Shown in pieces: positions 1 through 11,297 of a stretch of DNA of 64,000 nucleotides. Positions within the stretch are counted from its first letter, which is position 1. Each line of letters starts with the position of its first letter. Origin of the DNA: Lates calcarifer (taxonomy: Eukaryota; Chordata; Actinopteri; Centropomidae); the NCBI RefSeq assembly GCF_001640805.2, contig NC_066851.1:4514196-4578195 (forward strand). The letters run 5' to 3'. Under the pieces are notes generated by a model that saw only the letters and a program-made list of their open reading frames with translations, was not told the origin of the DNA and did not search any database. The position numbers were made by a program, and so were the translations under genes.

Positions 1-26
1 ATCTTAAACTGGTCACATTTTATCTG

Positions 27-50
27 CACACACACACACACACACACACA
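27..50. repeat. (CA)12 microsatellite
   Basis: Twelve uninterrupted CA dinucleotides. A simple-sequence repeat of the type common in fish genomes. Confidence 0.97.
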
Positions 51-3000
51 AGATATTATGACAGGGTTTTAAAGCTGATTAATGATAACTTCACTTTAAA
101 TAAGCTTAGCAGAAACCACAGCTGCAAGCATTCTACATTCAGACCTTGTCCATACAGCAAAATGCCCAAATCTGGAGAGTTTTGCAAGCTCAATAAACAC
201 AGCAGATAGAGACTCCTTTATTACTCTCCAGAAGTGACAGTCCTGCCTGACAAAATATGCAGTTTCAGTTTTCAAGTTTTGTGATTGCTGTGTGTGGGTT
301 GTACTTCTTAGTTCTTACTGACATCAGTGCGTTTGGACTTTTTTCTTTACTGATGTATTCTTTAAAGATATAAGTGTGTGTTCAGTTTGTGAGTTTTACT
401 CAGTGTTTACACTGTTGTTTATTTAGATGACAGTGTGTGCTTGAAGTTCTTGAGACTAAAGTCTCTCCAGTATGTTCCTGTTAAGTTCCACTTTCAGAGG
501 GGGAGAACAAATATGCTCACTGATGAAGTGAGCGCTATGTCCTGAAGTAATCCTTCACATTTTTTGAGTGATTGCACCGTGTGCCACACAACACGGGTAA
601 AGGCATATTTTTATACATCAAGTCTATTTTCTTCCATTTTACAAAGGTAACTACAGTGTGTAGTCTCAAAAACACTGTCAATGTTATGATTTGTAAACCA
701 TGACCAGAATCTTTACCAAGTGATTAAACTGAATTTTATCTTAAAACCACTGTAGCTGCCATGAGTCCATTTCACTGCTAAAGTGGTCAAGTTAGGTGAG
801 CTTAGCTGGCGGCGAGAGAAGATTGGCACTCCAGGAGGTAGCACATCAGTCCCTGGCAAAACACTGCAAACATGCCCTCACTGGTGAAACACTGGTTACT
901 CCTGACTGTAACTAGTTATCACATTAAAATGCATTTGGCTGGTGGGTAAAACTAAAAGTGTGGGGACATCTTCTGCATGATCACCACAAACGTTTGACAA
1001 TAGCACTCACATCACCTAACTGTCTTAGGCCACATCACTCCACCAATGTAAAGAGGAACCACACCCTAAATTATTATTTATGGGATATATTAATAATCAA
1101 ATAGAGTCTTGTTGGTATAGGATGGCGATACATTTTTCTAAGAATATTATTGTATATTGTGAATAAAATCATTATTTAGCTAGTTCCTGTACATCAACTC
1201 CCCCACTTGTGCTGTGATAGTGGCGGCTGTGGCAAGTGTAAAAAGTAGAACAATGGCTTTCTGTTGCCTCAGTTTGTGTCCCTCACATAAAGCTGTTGGT
1301 GACTTTAGCATTAGCAGTCCAGGTAAGAGCCTAACAAAACAACATTGTATATGAATAAGATTTATTCCTCTGTGCTAGCAATTAACATAGCATGTGAGCA
1401 CATTGATAACTGTGCTGTATTTGGAGCTTAACAAGTTACTTTGGGCTGATAAACAGCAGGCTATGTGCTGACACACACACCACAGAGCCTCTCATAGCAT
1501 AACTGCTAGCTCAGTAATTCTCTCAAGGGGCCATAAATGTGCTCCTAGTGACAGTCTCAGCTCCTCCAGGCCTCCATCTATACACATCAGAACCAAGCAA
1601 AGTCCAACAGTAGTGTTTCATGGCTGCTTAGCTCTGGCTCTGCCTGTGCTTCACTGAGCGGTGGCCTGTCAGTCTCCCCCATGTCCCCTGACCCTCCACA
1701 TCACACACCACATAGCCACAAGGCCACATCCCCTACAGCCATTGCTCCCCTCTGTTGTATTTTTCATACAATGCTGGAGGAGAGGCTCCTAGCACTATTT
1801 TTAGGTGTAGTTACATTTTTATACAACAACTAACACCTCAGATAAAGAGCACATCATTATACAGTTCCCCATGTTCATAAACTAGCCTATCTTATCAGTT
1901 TGGTGAAGATTTTGTCGATATGTTCAGTATGAACATGCTTGGAAATGCCACGCACAACAAGCATCATTTCTCTTACAAGAAAGGATCATACTTGAATATC
2001 ATTCTCATGAGTAATGTTTGGTTTAGCACCTGCAGAGACAGTATACAGTGTATATATTTACTTCTTTTTCTTTGTACATGAGTTGCACTTGTCAATAAAA
2101 ACTTGGCTGATGGTGCTTGGATTTTATCAGACTTGTCTAAATGATTCATGTGTCTCCACTGATGGATGGCAGCATTCTGAAGTATAACATGCCCTCTTTA
2201 TTTCATTTCATTTAGTCCTGGAAAATCTCTAATCTCTAAAACTAGGCTAAATGTAAGACTATTCCAAACCATACCTCAGAAATGAATTTTGAGTTTGGTG
2301 TGAAACTGTTCAACATCAAGCAGGCTGATCATACTGTGAAGTCAGAGGCAGATGTGAGTGGTGGGATTATACAGTATGTTGCTATAAATTACTAATTTCA
2401 TTTTGTTGGAACATTGGTTCACAGTTCAGAATCTCATACTTAATGCATGCTGTTACATGTACTGTAGGAGCTATGGGACAGACACCCTGAACAGGAGAAC
2501 CCAGATTTCTCTCTTAATATGAATGTTGCCAATAGTCGTAATTTTGTAGGACTACATACAGTAGAGCACCAGCAAAAACAATGTGTTTCTATATTGTGTT
2601 AAAATTTTACATTCACTGGACTTTTTCTCTTGGGTTGTCATGTGTGCTCTAACATATGATCTCCTCACTGTGCATCCACTGTGACTGTGGTAATGCCATG
2701 TTTTCTCCTGCTCTTACATCAATGTTAATTAGATTATGATATTGAAATTAGGTAGATTATGACATAATTGTGAGGCTCAAAGGATGAGGCAAAGACAACC
2801 CAAGGACCCTCCAACTCAGTAAACAATGTTATTCTTGCAGAATTCCATCTTTCTAGAGTGACATTCATACATAATTCATAATGAGTTTCACTCTGATGCC
2901 GCATAATCAGTTTTTCAGACATATTCTATTGGAGTAATGAAACATTCAGACAGTTGGAAACACATTGCACACTCACAGAAGGACACAAATCACTTAACCT
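51..3000. other. AT-rich unique DNA, nothing recognised
   Basis: No open frame longer than about 60 codons, no splice-bordered coding segment and no repeat that I recognise. CpG is rare. Probably intergenic or intronic sequence. Confidence 0.6.
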
Positions 3001-3024
3001 GTATCTCTGTTCTGTTCTGTCTGT

Positions 3025-3082
3025 TCCTGTTCTGTCACATTTCTTGTCATGTATCACATGCCAAAAATCTTGGGAGCCACTG
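3025..3082 (-). mobile_element. hAT-like terminal fragment
   Basis: Read on the minus strand from 3082, this begins CAGTGGCTCCCAAG, close to the CAGTGGTTCCCAACC terminus of many fish hAT MITEs, and continues with the usual 'TTTTTGGC' run. Only one end is visible and no target duplication can be paired with it. Confidence 0.45.
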
Positions 3083-3089
3083 GTTTACA

Positions 3090-3295
3090 CTGTAACAGTG
3101 TATTACATTTTATAATCATATATTTGTTATACATGTTAAATCTTACAATTATAGCTGTCAGAGTGGAATAATTAGCACAATATTTCCCTCTCAAATGTTG
3201 TGGAGTATATAGTTTAAAGTAGTAGAAGATGGAAATACTCAAGTAAAATTACTCAAAATTGTACTTAAATGCAGTACCTGAGTAAATGCACTTCC
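3090..3295 (-). repeat. Teleost 'ACTTGAGTA' dispersed repeat, partial
   Basis: On the minus strand this carries the recurring AAGTA/ACTCAAGTA words and the 'GACAGCTATAATTG' block of a very abundant fish dispersed element, probably a non-autonomous DNA transposon. The same family occurs in opposite orientation at 47590-48320. Only its 3' part is present here. It lies next to the hAT-like end at 3082. Confidence 0.7.
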
Positions 3296-3484
3296 TGTCT
3301 ATAAATGAGGAGGGGAGACCCTTCATATACTAACACTTCTTTTATTCTCCATTCAGTTTTTATTCTGGTTTTCCACAATATAACACAAAAAGACAATACA
3401 AAGTGATGATACAGCAACACATATAGCAACACTTGTATTTAACCACATTTCCCAGAGGCAGTCAGATAGTCAGATAAAATCATG

Positions 3485-3653
3485 TTATGCTTCCATTTGC
3501 AAGGTAGTTTTTCCACTGCGTAGAAGGGCAGCACAACCAAATGCTACACCGCTCAGAGAAGACTGTGCTCCATCCTGCAGTCTGTTTTTCCAGCACCCAC
3601 ACAGTTTCTGCACTGCCTCCTCATCTTTTGATTCAGGAGAGAATCTAGCAAGC
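3485..3653 (-). other. Candidate exon, unidentified
   Basis: On the minus strand an acceptor-like TTTGGGGTTTAG ends at 3654. It is followed by an open frame of 55 codons plus a TAA stop at 3485. The peptide is mixed and polar, starting ACLDSLLN... in one frame and, in the frame of the long open reading frame, containing SPESKDEEAVQKLCGC and a Leu/Ser/Gly-rich tail. The composition is more protein-like than its neighbours. The pyrimidine tract is weak and no partner exon was found. It could be a chance frame or a decayed exon. Confidence 0.2.
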
Positions 3654-3999
3654 TCTAAACCCCAAAAGCCAATAAATAATTCAGCAATTGTGTAATGTAA
3701 ATTCATATTCTCATTTATCAGTGAAATGTGCAGAACTACAGTGCAAAACTGACTTTCTGACAACCAAGTTAATTTGTTTTATAGTGTGGGAAATAATGGC
3801 TGGACTTTGAGATTTCTGTATTATATAGGTTATAGTAATCAATATATTTATTTTAACAACTAATTTAACAAATGTGTAAGGGGTCACTGGCAGTGATAAA
3901 GGTGCAGACATTCTGCTTTGGTTATATGTCCTGTAACTTGCCTGGTTTGTTTCAGTCTCATTGCTTTTACCAACATTTAAAGTAGCAATAGTTTTCAGT
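3654..3999. other. AT-rich DNA, nothing recognised
   Basis: A 125-codon minus-strand open frame runs across 3711-4088, but its composition is unremarkable and its end lies in the repeat that starts near 4000. I do not call it. Confidence 0.5.
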
Positions 4000-4335
4000 G
4001 AAAAGGCTGATAAACCTGTTGAATAGTACTTGCCCATCTCCAACAGACTCACAAAGTTAGCCGCTAACGGGTGAACATAGCTGAACATTTAGCATTTACT
4101 GAGCCAGATATTTGCCTCAGGAGTTGGTGGAGACCAAAATAGAGAGAAAAGGAGAGTCAGTACATACATGCAGTTGTGTTAATGCTGATGTTACCTCATA
4201 TCTGCTGAATACTGTATATAGGCAACTGTTTGCTAACACGTTTGCCTTAACATCTTCATAAGATGATGTAAATGTGTTCACAGCTTGTTGGTGCCTCAAA
4301 GTGGACAAAAAACAATTAATACTGTTTTTGCATTA
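4000..4335 (+). repeat. Dispersed repeat family A, copy 1
   Basis: Contains the ordered blocks GTTAGCCGCTAACGGGTGAA, GAGCCAGATATTTGCCTCAG, GGAGTTGGTGGAGACCAAAA and CAGCTTGTTGGTGCC. I recognise these as parts of one abundant, unnamed teleost dispersed family. Reverse-complement copies lie at 43655-44035 and 55040-55400, and a short related tail at 30700-30765. Confidence 0.7.
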
Positions 4336-6135
4336 GCTCAACACTTTAAAATATCTTCATGAATATTGTGTAGTATTGATTACTACTTCAACTAAAGTGC
4401 AGTGATGCTGTATTTTAACCACTTCTAATAAGAAGTAACTTGTAGCTTTTGTTAGTTTCAAAGTAGTATACACAACCCTGAACAGTTGTGGATTCTACTC
4501 TGTGGATACTGACACTGTCTTTGTTAGGAGTGTCAACCTGTTCAATGGCTGTGTCATGAATACTGAGCAAACACTGAGCTGAGACATTACATTACTCATA
4601 ACATGCAAGAGACTAAATTTCCTGTCATGTTGTAGAGTGTTTGGGAACTGACTCTTCCTGGCTCAATCGGACCCAGTGACGGTGCTCAAACAAAGCCCAC
4701 AAAACCACATTTCACTTTCAGAAAAGTGGGAAAATGTATTGTAGATGCTAATGCCCTTTTAAGTGCTGAAATTGTGGTGAGTGGAAATGGATAAGCCCAG
4801 CTATAGGCTCTGCATGCCAGTCCAGACAAGTTCAACCTGCTCCACCTTGCCATGGTTATATTTAGAACCATACTCTCACTGTGCTCCACAGGTGACATTT
4901 TCAAAGTAAAACTACTTCCCTGTCAGCTGATATGATTAAGGTATCACATCTAGCCAGCAGCAAGTCAGAATGTTTTAATCTCAGGTTCTCTACCTCAGTG
5001 TGTTTTATTCAACAGTATTCTTTTTGTTTATTATGGTTTAGCGATGTAGTAACACAGAAAGCAAGCAATTTTTACTGTCTCATGACTAAATAGCAATGTA
5101 TATTTATAGATTTTACATGAACTGAATGCATTTCCCATATGCAATTATCTCAGCCCGCACAGGACTATTGTAAAAGACTAAATGATTTCTAAATTGTGTT
5201 CTGTGGACAAGGGAGCATTTATCATGTTAAAAAGATTCCTCCCTTCCACGCTTTCTCACTATAATGGATATTTTGAGTTGAGGCAGTCTTTTACTCTTTC
5301 ACTTTCCATCTCCTCTGCCAGGAATTTATGATGCTTCTCCTGAGCAAGCTGTGAGATTGCTCGTGAATGCAGCTGTTTTCATGAGAAGTCGATTTGCCTT
5401 AAACCTTGAGCAGCTGTGAGCAGATGTCCAGTTGCATTTCCATTAAGAACCTCACTGGGTCTCTGACACTTTCATTGTCAATGTCTTTTTCTGCCAAACC
5501 CTGGATTTTATAAAGGATGGACTCCTCACTTCTGCTTCTCCATGAAGGTTATTCACTTTTTTATGTTGAAGTTACTCACAGAGTCAGTGATTCAGCAAAA
5601 ATGGTGAAATAAAATGATAGTAACTTACAACACCTTCAAGCTGTGGACAAAATACTTCCCCCAGTGCCATAATATTAAAGGTTAACTTTGATCATGTCGC
5701 CTTCAAAGCTTCCACCAGCACAGCCACAGCCTGAATCCTACCACACCCCCTGTTTTATGAAGATGTCAACAGTCATCCAAGTAATCATTTACTACTGAAT
5801 GTCTGCACACCTCCTCGCTGAAAGACAAGGGCTTCAGAGATGGAGTCATTAGAAGATAAAGAGCTTACCTTTCCCAGGGTGACAGGATAGCCTTTGAGAG
5901 GATGGACCCATCCGTCATTGTTCACGTCCAAAATATTGTAATCTCAAACAGGTGACATAGATAGAAACAGTACAAGCCTTCTGTACAGCATATATGAATC
6001 TGCAGAAGGCGGAGCTTCCTCTGGGTGTCTGCATAACATGCTTTTTTGCCATAGTCATGGTCTCAGATATTTCAATAAGTAATAACAGTAAATAGTACTT
6101 AAAACCTTGAAAGGGAAATCTTCCAAACATTTTGA
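4336..6135. other. AT-rich unique DNA, nothing recognised
   Basis: No coding frame, recognised repeat or RNA gene. Short minus-strand frames near 4686-4904 and 5915-6130 show no conserved-looking composition. Confidence 0.55.
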
Positions 6136-6290
6136 CGGACTCATCTCAGATGACTTGAGACTTGATTGGAACCTCTCTCAAATGACTCTGAGACATGGCT
6201 TGAACAAATCTCTAATTACTTTAGACTTGGACTTATCTTAGATGACTTGAGATTTTAGACAGATGAATTGAGACACAAGTCTCCATTAAA
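6136..6290. repeat. Diverged 'GACTTGAGACTT' repeat
   Basis: Degenerate tandem occurrences of GACTTGAGACTTGATT, GACTTGGACTTA and GACTTGAGATT. This is the pattern of the ACTTGAGACTTGACTTGG ends of a widespread teleost element. A probable terminal piece of the same family lies at 8945-9022. Confidence 0.6.
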
Positions 6291-7299
6291 ATCCATAACT
6301 GTCTCCTTAGAATCTATTTAGTTAAATGCTTGTCTTAGAATATCAGTGTAACCTGATCAGATATACATTCTGTACTGTCAGTCCAGCAGCTGATGCTGAC
6401 ATAAGCTGCTCTGGATTTTCAGTCAAACATTAGGAGTAAGTAGATCCCATTAACTGCGAGAGGCTGCCCCCTCAGTATTCACCACTGTAATATCTAAATA
6501 TCTGGTTCAGTTAGTATTCTGCTCAATTTAAGATGCTCAAACTGTCAATGTATGACTTGATATCTGAGTTACTGAGTTACTGAATTAGAGCTAGCATTCC
6601 CTCTGAACTTGAACTGACTTCAAAACCTCATTCCTATGCTGAAGAAGCTACACACTCTGTACCATTAATAATTAATGCAAACATGATGTGCTTGCACAAG
6701 TTTTACTGCAGAACATACTGCACATAAAGCAGATTGCATTTACTGTTAATTTATTGTTATTTTACTTTTCTTTTCAGCTGGTTTTGAAGACAAGCCACCA
6801 ATACCATCTGCTCTATCTACATTAAGAAAAAGGTTTCTTCTGGTTCCTCTTAATAAACTGCAGTTTGATAAACTCAGCCAAGCATCCTTTTATCTGACAT
6901 GTATCATGTCTGAATTACTCTGGTATTAAAGACATTACTGTTGCATGGAAATGTGTTTAGTTTATACAGGCTCAGAATTAATATATATTTGAACAAAACC
7001 ATCACTATGAACAGTATTTAATCCTACAATTAACCTTCTGTTTGAGTCATTTCTGTCACTGGTGATATAAAAACTGTGCTCAGCCAAAAGCTTTTTTATG
7101 CATATTAATCTTTCAGTATCTGAAAGTAACTGAGTGTGTGAGCAAGTCACATTTCTTCAGTGACCGTGTATGTCTCTCTACTGTACCAAAGACATAATGT
7201 TAATGATGCTCATGCTAAAGTGTATGATAAAATAGAGGCCTAAAGATTTTAAAGCATGTCTGGTGGCCTTTATTCATTTCATGAAACATGCTCAGGTTA
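6291..7299. other. Nothing recognised
   Basis: AT-rich sequence without a supportable gene or repeat. Confidence 0.55.
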
Positions 7300-7556
7300 A
7301 TCCATCCATTTGTTGATTAGGTATACTGCTTATCATTTGAGGGGTGTGGGGGGCTGGAGCCAATCCCAGCTGACAATGGACAGGTACACCATTGGACAGG
7401 ATACTAGTCTATCACAGACCCAACATATATAGTCAGCCCAACATGTATAGAACAACCATTCACACTCACATTCACACCTACGGGCAATTTAGAGTCACCA
7501 GTTAACCTAACCTGCACGCTCTTGCTATGAGGTGACAGTACTAACCACTGTACCAA
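7300..7556 (+). repeat. Teleost 'CCATCCAT...GGGGGGCTGGAGCC' repeat, copy 1
   Basis: Starts ATCCATCCATTTG and keeps the ordered blocks GGGGGGCTGGAGCCAATCCC, CATTCACACCTACGGGCAAT, TTAGAGTCACC and GACAGTACTAACCACTGTAC. These are landmarks of one of the commonest fish dispersed repeats, often found with L2-like LINE tails. The 'TTTGGACTGTGGGAGG' block is deleted. Other copies are at 25925-26112 (same orientation) and 38872-38992 (opposite). Confidence 0.85.
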
Positions 7557-7779
7557 TACTAATGTTAATGAAAATGGAGTGTGACCACACTATAGGTGTC
7601 ATTAGCTGATTTTATCAGTTTCTATTCAATATGCAATTTTTCAGGCCTGTGCATTGACCTTGTCTCAACTTTTGCTTGTGTAACTGGGTGGTAAATATAT
7701 CCAGATATAATTTCCCACAATCGGCATGATTATTTATGTGTTATTTGTTGCTTTTTTTTTGGAGTGTAACGCTGAGTGC
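7557..7779. other. Nothing recognised
   Basis: Short AT-rich spacer between two repeats. Confidence 0.5.
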
Positions 7780-7985
7780 ACTGGGACAGGCACTTGTTGA
7801 CGCAGACTTTGGTCACAAGTTAGCACTATTGAGTAATATCTCATACCCCATCCCCCCACCCCCCTCTCTCTCTGTCTAAACCCAACCGGTTGAGGCAGAT
7901 GGCCGCCCACCTTGAGTCCGGTTCTGCTCAAGGTTTCTGCCTCTTAAAAGGAAGTTTTTCCTTGCCACAGTCGCACACATATATC
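7780..7985 (+). mobile_element. L2-like LINE 3' end (5'-truncated)
   Basis: The blocks GCACTGGGACAGGCACTTGT, TGACGCAGACTTTGGT, CCCAACCGGTTGAGGCAGAT, GGCCGCCCACCTTGAGTCC and AAGGAAGTTTTTCCTTGCC occur in the order found in the 3' untranslated tail of a common fish L2/CR1-clade LINE. No reverse transcriptase sequence is left. The copy at 50460-51237 shares the C/T-rich tract, the 'CCCAACC', and the 'GAAGTTTTTCCTTG' block, but also keeps RT coding sequence upstream. Within it, 7846-7864 is a C-rich tract. Confidence 0.8.
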
Positions 7986-8944
7986 TTGTAGAATATCCCT
8001 GTACAAATATGTAAAAGACATTATCTGTTCATATTTTAACAAGACGATATGATTTAGGCCCTACTGGGGTTCCTGTCCTAACATTTTGGATGCCAGTTGT
8101 TGACCGCTGTGCTTTCGCATGGAAATGCATGCTTCGCATGCTCTCACATGCATGATAATGTTAACATGCATAAAGCCACACTGCCAATGTATTTTTGTTA
8201 CAAGAGAACGGTGTAAGTTTTATATTATTTTGTTCTCTGTTTGAAGGTAACTGACACTGTGTCGCTGAGCATCTTTGGAGTTCCATGTGGTTTAGTGAAC
8301 TTGGAATGTAGCGTCCATCTAAATATACAGTGTACATTACCGGATAATTTCTGTGGGGTTATGGTTGTTAAATATGAATTTAACAGGTTTTATTTCATTT
8401 ATTTACCTTTGCTTAATATTCTCAGCAGTTTTAGTGCTACAACCGCGTTTGTTCTGGTATGACCACTAGCTTGTGGTGGCTAATGTTAGCAATTGTTAGG
8501 AAACTCTGTGTACATATTGCTGTGTAACTGATATTACTTATATCTTTTCATTTGATATTGTACACGTTCTAATTACGTTCTCTCTGTTCTGTGCTTTAGT
8601 AACTGAAAGACTGGATTTGCTGCAACAAGCAAAGTGCTATTAACATTAAGTTTATTCACAAATATATTGTGTATTCTTACTTTACTTCTTCTTTAACATT
8701 GCAGCTGATGTATTTTAAATCTGGCATTGCAATCATGTTTACTAGCTTCTCTACTAGCTCCTCTTTATTCATACCTTTTTTGGTACATTACAACATATTT
8801 ATGTTACTGCCATCTGTAGGTCAGTGGAACAGTATGAAACCATTGACAGGAATATGTTTGGCCATCACCTGTATGCACCTATGTGTGCATGTGTGTCATG
8901 TACGTGCATGAGACAAACAAAACAGGAACCAACATGTAATAAGA
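7986..8944. other. AT-rich DNA with a palindrome cluster
   Basis: No gene recognised. Between 8126 and 8180 there is a cluster of ATGCAT/GCATGC palindromes (see findings). The small frames at 8241-8462 and 8669-8911 are AT-rich and hydrophobic and look accidental. Confidence 0.5.
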
Positions 8945-9022
8945 GAAAGGAACCTAAGACTTGCTTTGACATAATTGAGACTTGAGTTGGACTGGCCCCA
9001 ACAGACTTAACACCACTATCAC
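8945..9022. repeat. 'ACTTGAG...CTTAACACCACT' repeat terminus
   Basis: AGACTTGAGTTGGACTGG followed by CAACAGACTTAACACCACT matches the terminal block I know from the abundant ACTTGAGACTTGACTTGG family of fish elements (also at 6136-6290). Confidence 0.55.
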
Positions 9023-10045
9023 AGCTTTTAATTAATCAATATCAGGTGTCATTAAACAGCTCTGGTGGCTCATGTTTTTCTCCATTAAAAAATATTCAGG
9101 CTCATTGGAAAAAAGGTCATATTATATGTGTCATTAATTTCTTTTATCTCTTTGAAGTCAGTTTTAAGGCTCTCAACTCGACATTCACAACACTTTCTCC
9201 TGTGGCTGTGTTCATCCATCTTTTAAAAAGCTTTCAAACATAGCTTGCTTATGAGTTTTACTTATTCTGAAACAACATTCTAAATATTTATGTAGTACCT
9301 TACTCTCCCTCTACCGAAAATCTTTCATTGCAACTTTGCTTTCCTCATGAGTCAAAACAAATGTAATACTGGAGTGAAGGACGCACAGATCCAATATAAC
9401 TATTCATACAGGGGTCATATTTATCTCATTTCCTCTACTCAGTGAACATAGCCGAAGAGTGGAGCTGGCACTCTGCCTTACTCCATGTGTTGACTGGGTA
9501 TTTAAAGGGCCATTATATAAGCTGTGACTTTCATTGACCTCTGTTGGTGACCAGTGGGATGCAACACCATCAGTAGATCCGTCGCCCAGCTTACAGCAGC
9601 CTGTCTTTGACACACTCAATAAAGTCACAATGGAGAGGCTTATTATAGCAGAGGGCCAGATGGAGTATGGCCCGAAACACAAGCTTTGGACAACAGACAT
9701 TTCAGCACCCAACTCAGTAACTGTTTAACCCCCACAGATGTGTTATGATTTTATTTCACCATTTAGAAAGGGGACATGCTCCCTAATGTAAAATGACTGG
9801 AATTGTCCAAATGCCTACTGCAGCTCAACTCAGCTCAGTGTGATCATAGAAAAGTCACACAGAGCAACACTTTCCCTGAAGCTTTGAGCTGCCAGCCAAT
9901 TAGTGTGGCTCTGCACCTGCACAGAACCTGTTGACAGGTCTACCCCAAAATAACTTCATCATGTAAGATCCAGGACCAGACAGTTCCTTCAAGAGATAAC
10001 TGCTGTGCACAGGGCGGGCGTGAGAGTGTGAGGAGATCACATACA
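9023..10045. other. Mostly unrecognised DNA
   Basis: Two antiparallel frames overlap at 9404-9728 (102 codons minus, 64 codons plus). Open frames on both strands over the same 200 bp mean neither can be trusted. No repeat identified. Confidence 0.45.
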
Positions 10046-10047
10046 GA

Positions 10048-10235
10048 GACTTCAGAAAGTATTCAGAACCCATTCACACTTTATTGTGTTGTTGATTTAA
10101 ATTTAAATGGATGAAATTGATAAAACTGACATTTTGCCCATCAATTTACATCCAGTAACTTATAATGACAATGAACATGTTTTTAGAATGTTTTTTAAAA
10201 ACCAAAAACTGAAAAATCCTTTAATTTACAGTCAA
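10048..10235 (+). mobile_element. Tc1-like transposon end
   Basis: ACAGAGACTTCAGAAAGTAT followed by TCAGAACCC, ATGGATGAAATTGATAAAAC, TAATGACAATGAACATGTTT and AAAACTGAAAAAT. This is the order seen in the terminal and subterminal part of the fish Tc1 family whose ends read CTTCAGAAAGTATTCA. No transposase coding sequence and no matching second end follow. A pure A18 tract (10313-10330) lies just downstream. Confidence 0.75.
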
Positions 10236-10312
10236 TATATATTTAGAGATTAATTTAGAAATGGATGCCTCACATCAACTCCAGTAATTAAGTAGGAAAT
10301 TTTGCAACAACT

Positions 10313-10330
10313 AAAAAAAAAAAAAAAAAA
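10313..10330. repeat. A18 homopolymer
   Basis: Eighteen consecutive A. Confidence 0.95.
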
Positions 10331-11272
10331 CTGCATTTACACAACATGGAATACCATTCACACATCAGAAGCATATTGGCAAGAGACTTTTCAATTCTAA
10401 GCCTAACTTACGGTAGAAGAGCGTCTATTAAACATTCAAAAAATCTAAACAAAAACAATCCAGCTAATCTCGTTTTGAACCTTAAGGCAAAATGTCTTGC
10501 GTATATAACCCTCAGGCTTCTTCATTAAAACTTAGCAGAAAATTCATTTTGTAACAGCTGAAGTCCTACTTGTGCTTTATTAGCAAGTCAAATCAGTTGT
10601 AATAGCTTCATAGCTGAGATAGAGAAGTCCACACAGCAAACACAAACAATTAGACAGATGTTTAGACAGGTTTAATATTCAAATGAAAGTAAACAACATG
10701 AAGGATATTAAAATGTACATCTGCTATATTTCGTGACTTGATTTTTACCTTTCATACTTACTGTAGTTCCACATGCCACTGACATAACAGACAGCTGGGC
10801 TGAGTTTTCCATCCAGCTATGTAGGAATGAAAAACAAGACTCAGACAGAAGACTCTGCAGAATTTCTCTGTCATTCTGAATCATGGCAGTAGTATTATTA
10901 GAATATGATGATGATCAGATTTTACATTGGGCATACAGACTGTGGGGAATATTTGCTAAATTAGGGCCAGGGGTGTAAAATTGTGTGAAATTGGGTGTTG
11001 TAGCATTTACTTTCAAAGGCTTCTCCTTGATCTACTGTGGCTTGGACTGCACTTCATTTGCATGTCTCTTTGGACAAAAACTTGCCAAATGAAAAAAAAA
11101 GTAAATGAATACAAGCTGTTGCATGGCTGCATTGTTCCTTTGACTTGTGGTGTTGTGGGGCTGAACTGAAAGTTCCCTGTAAAGTAACTTTAAAATGCAT
11201 CTTTTAATTTGGTGCAATATTCTTTATTGCTGCCCCTGATGTTTAAGTGCCTGAACTATTACGATCTAACCA
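10331..11272. other. Nothing recognised
   Basis: AT-rich sequence with only short accidental frames on both strands. Confidence 0.55.
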
Positions 11273-11297
11273 TCTCTCTCTCTCTCTCTCTCTCTCT
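11273..11297. repeat. (TC)12 microsatellite
   Basis: Twelve TC units plus one T, within a C/T-rich stretch. Confidence 0.95.

Noticed and set aside
9404..9728. 102-codon minus and 64-codon plus overlapping frames
   Set aside because: Both strands are open over the same bases with no splice evidence, so neither can be preferred.
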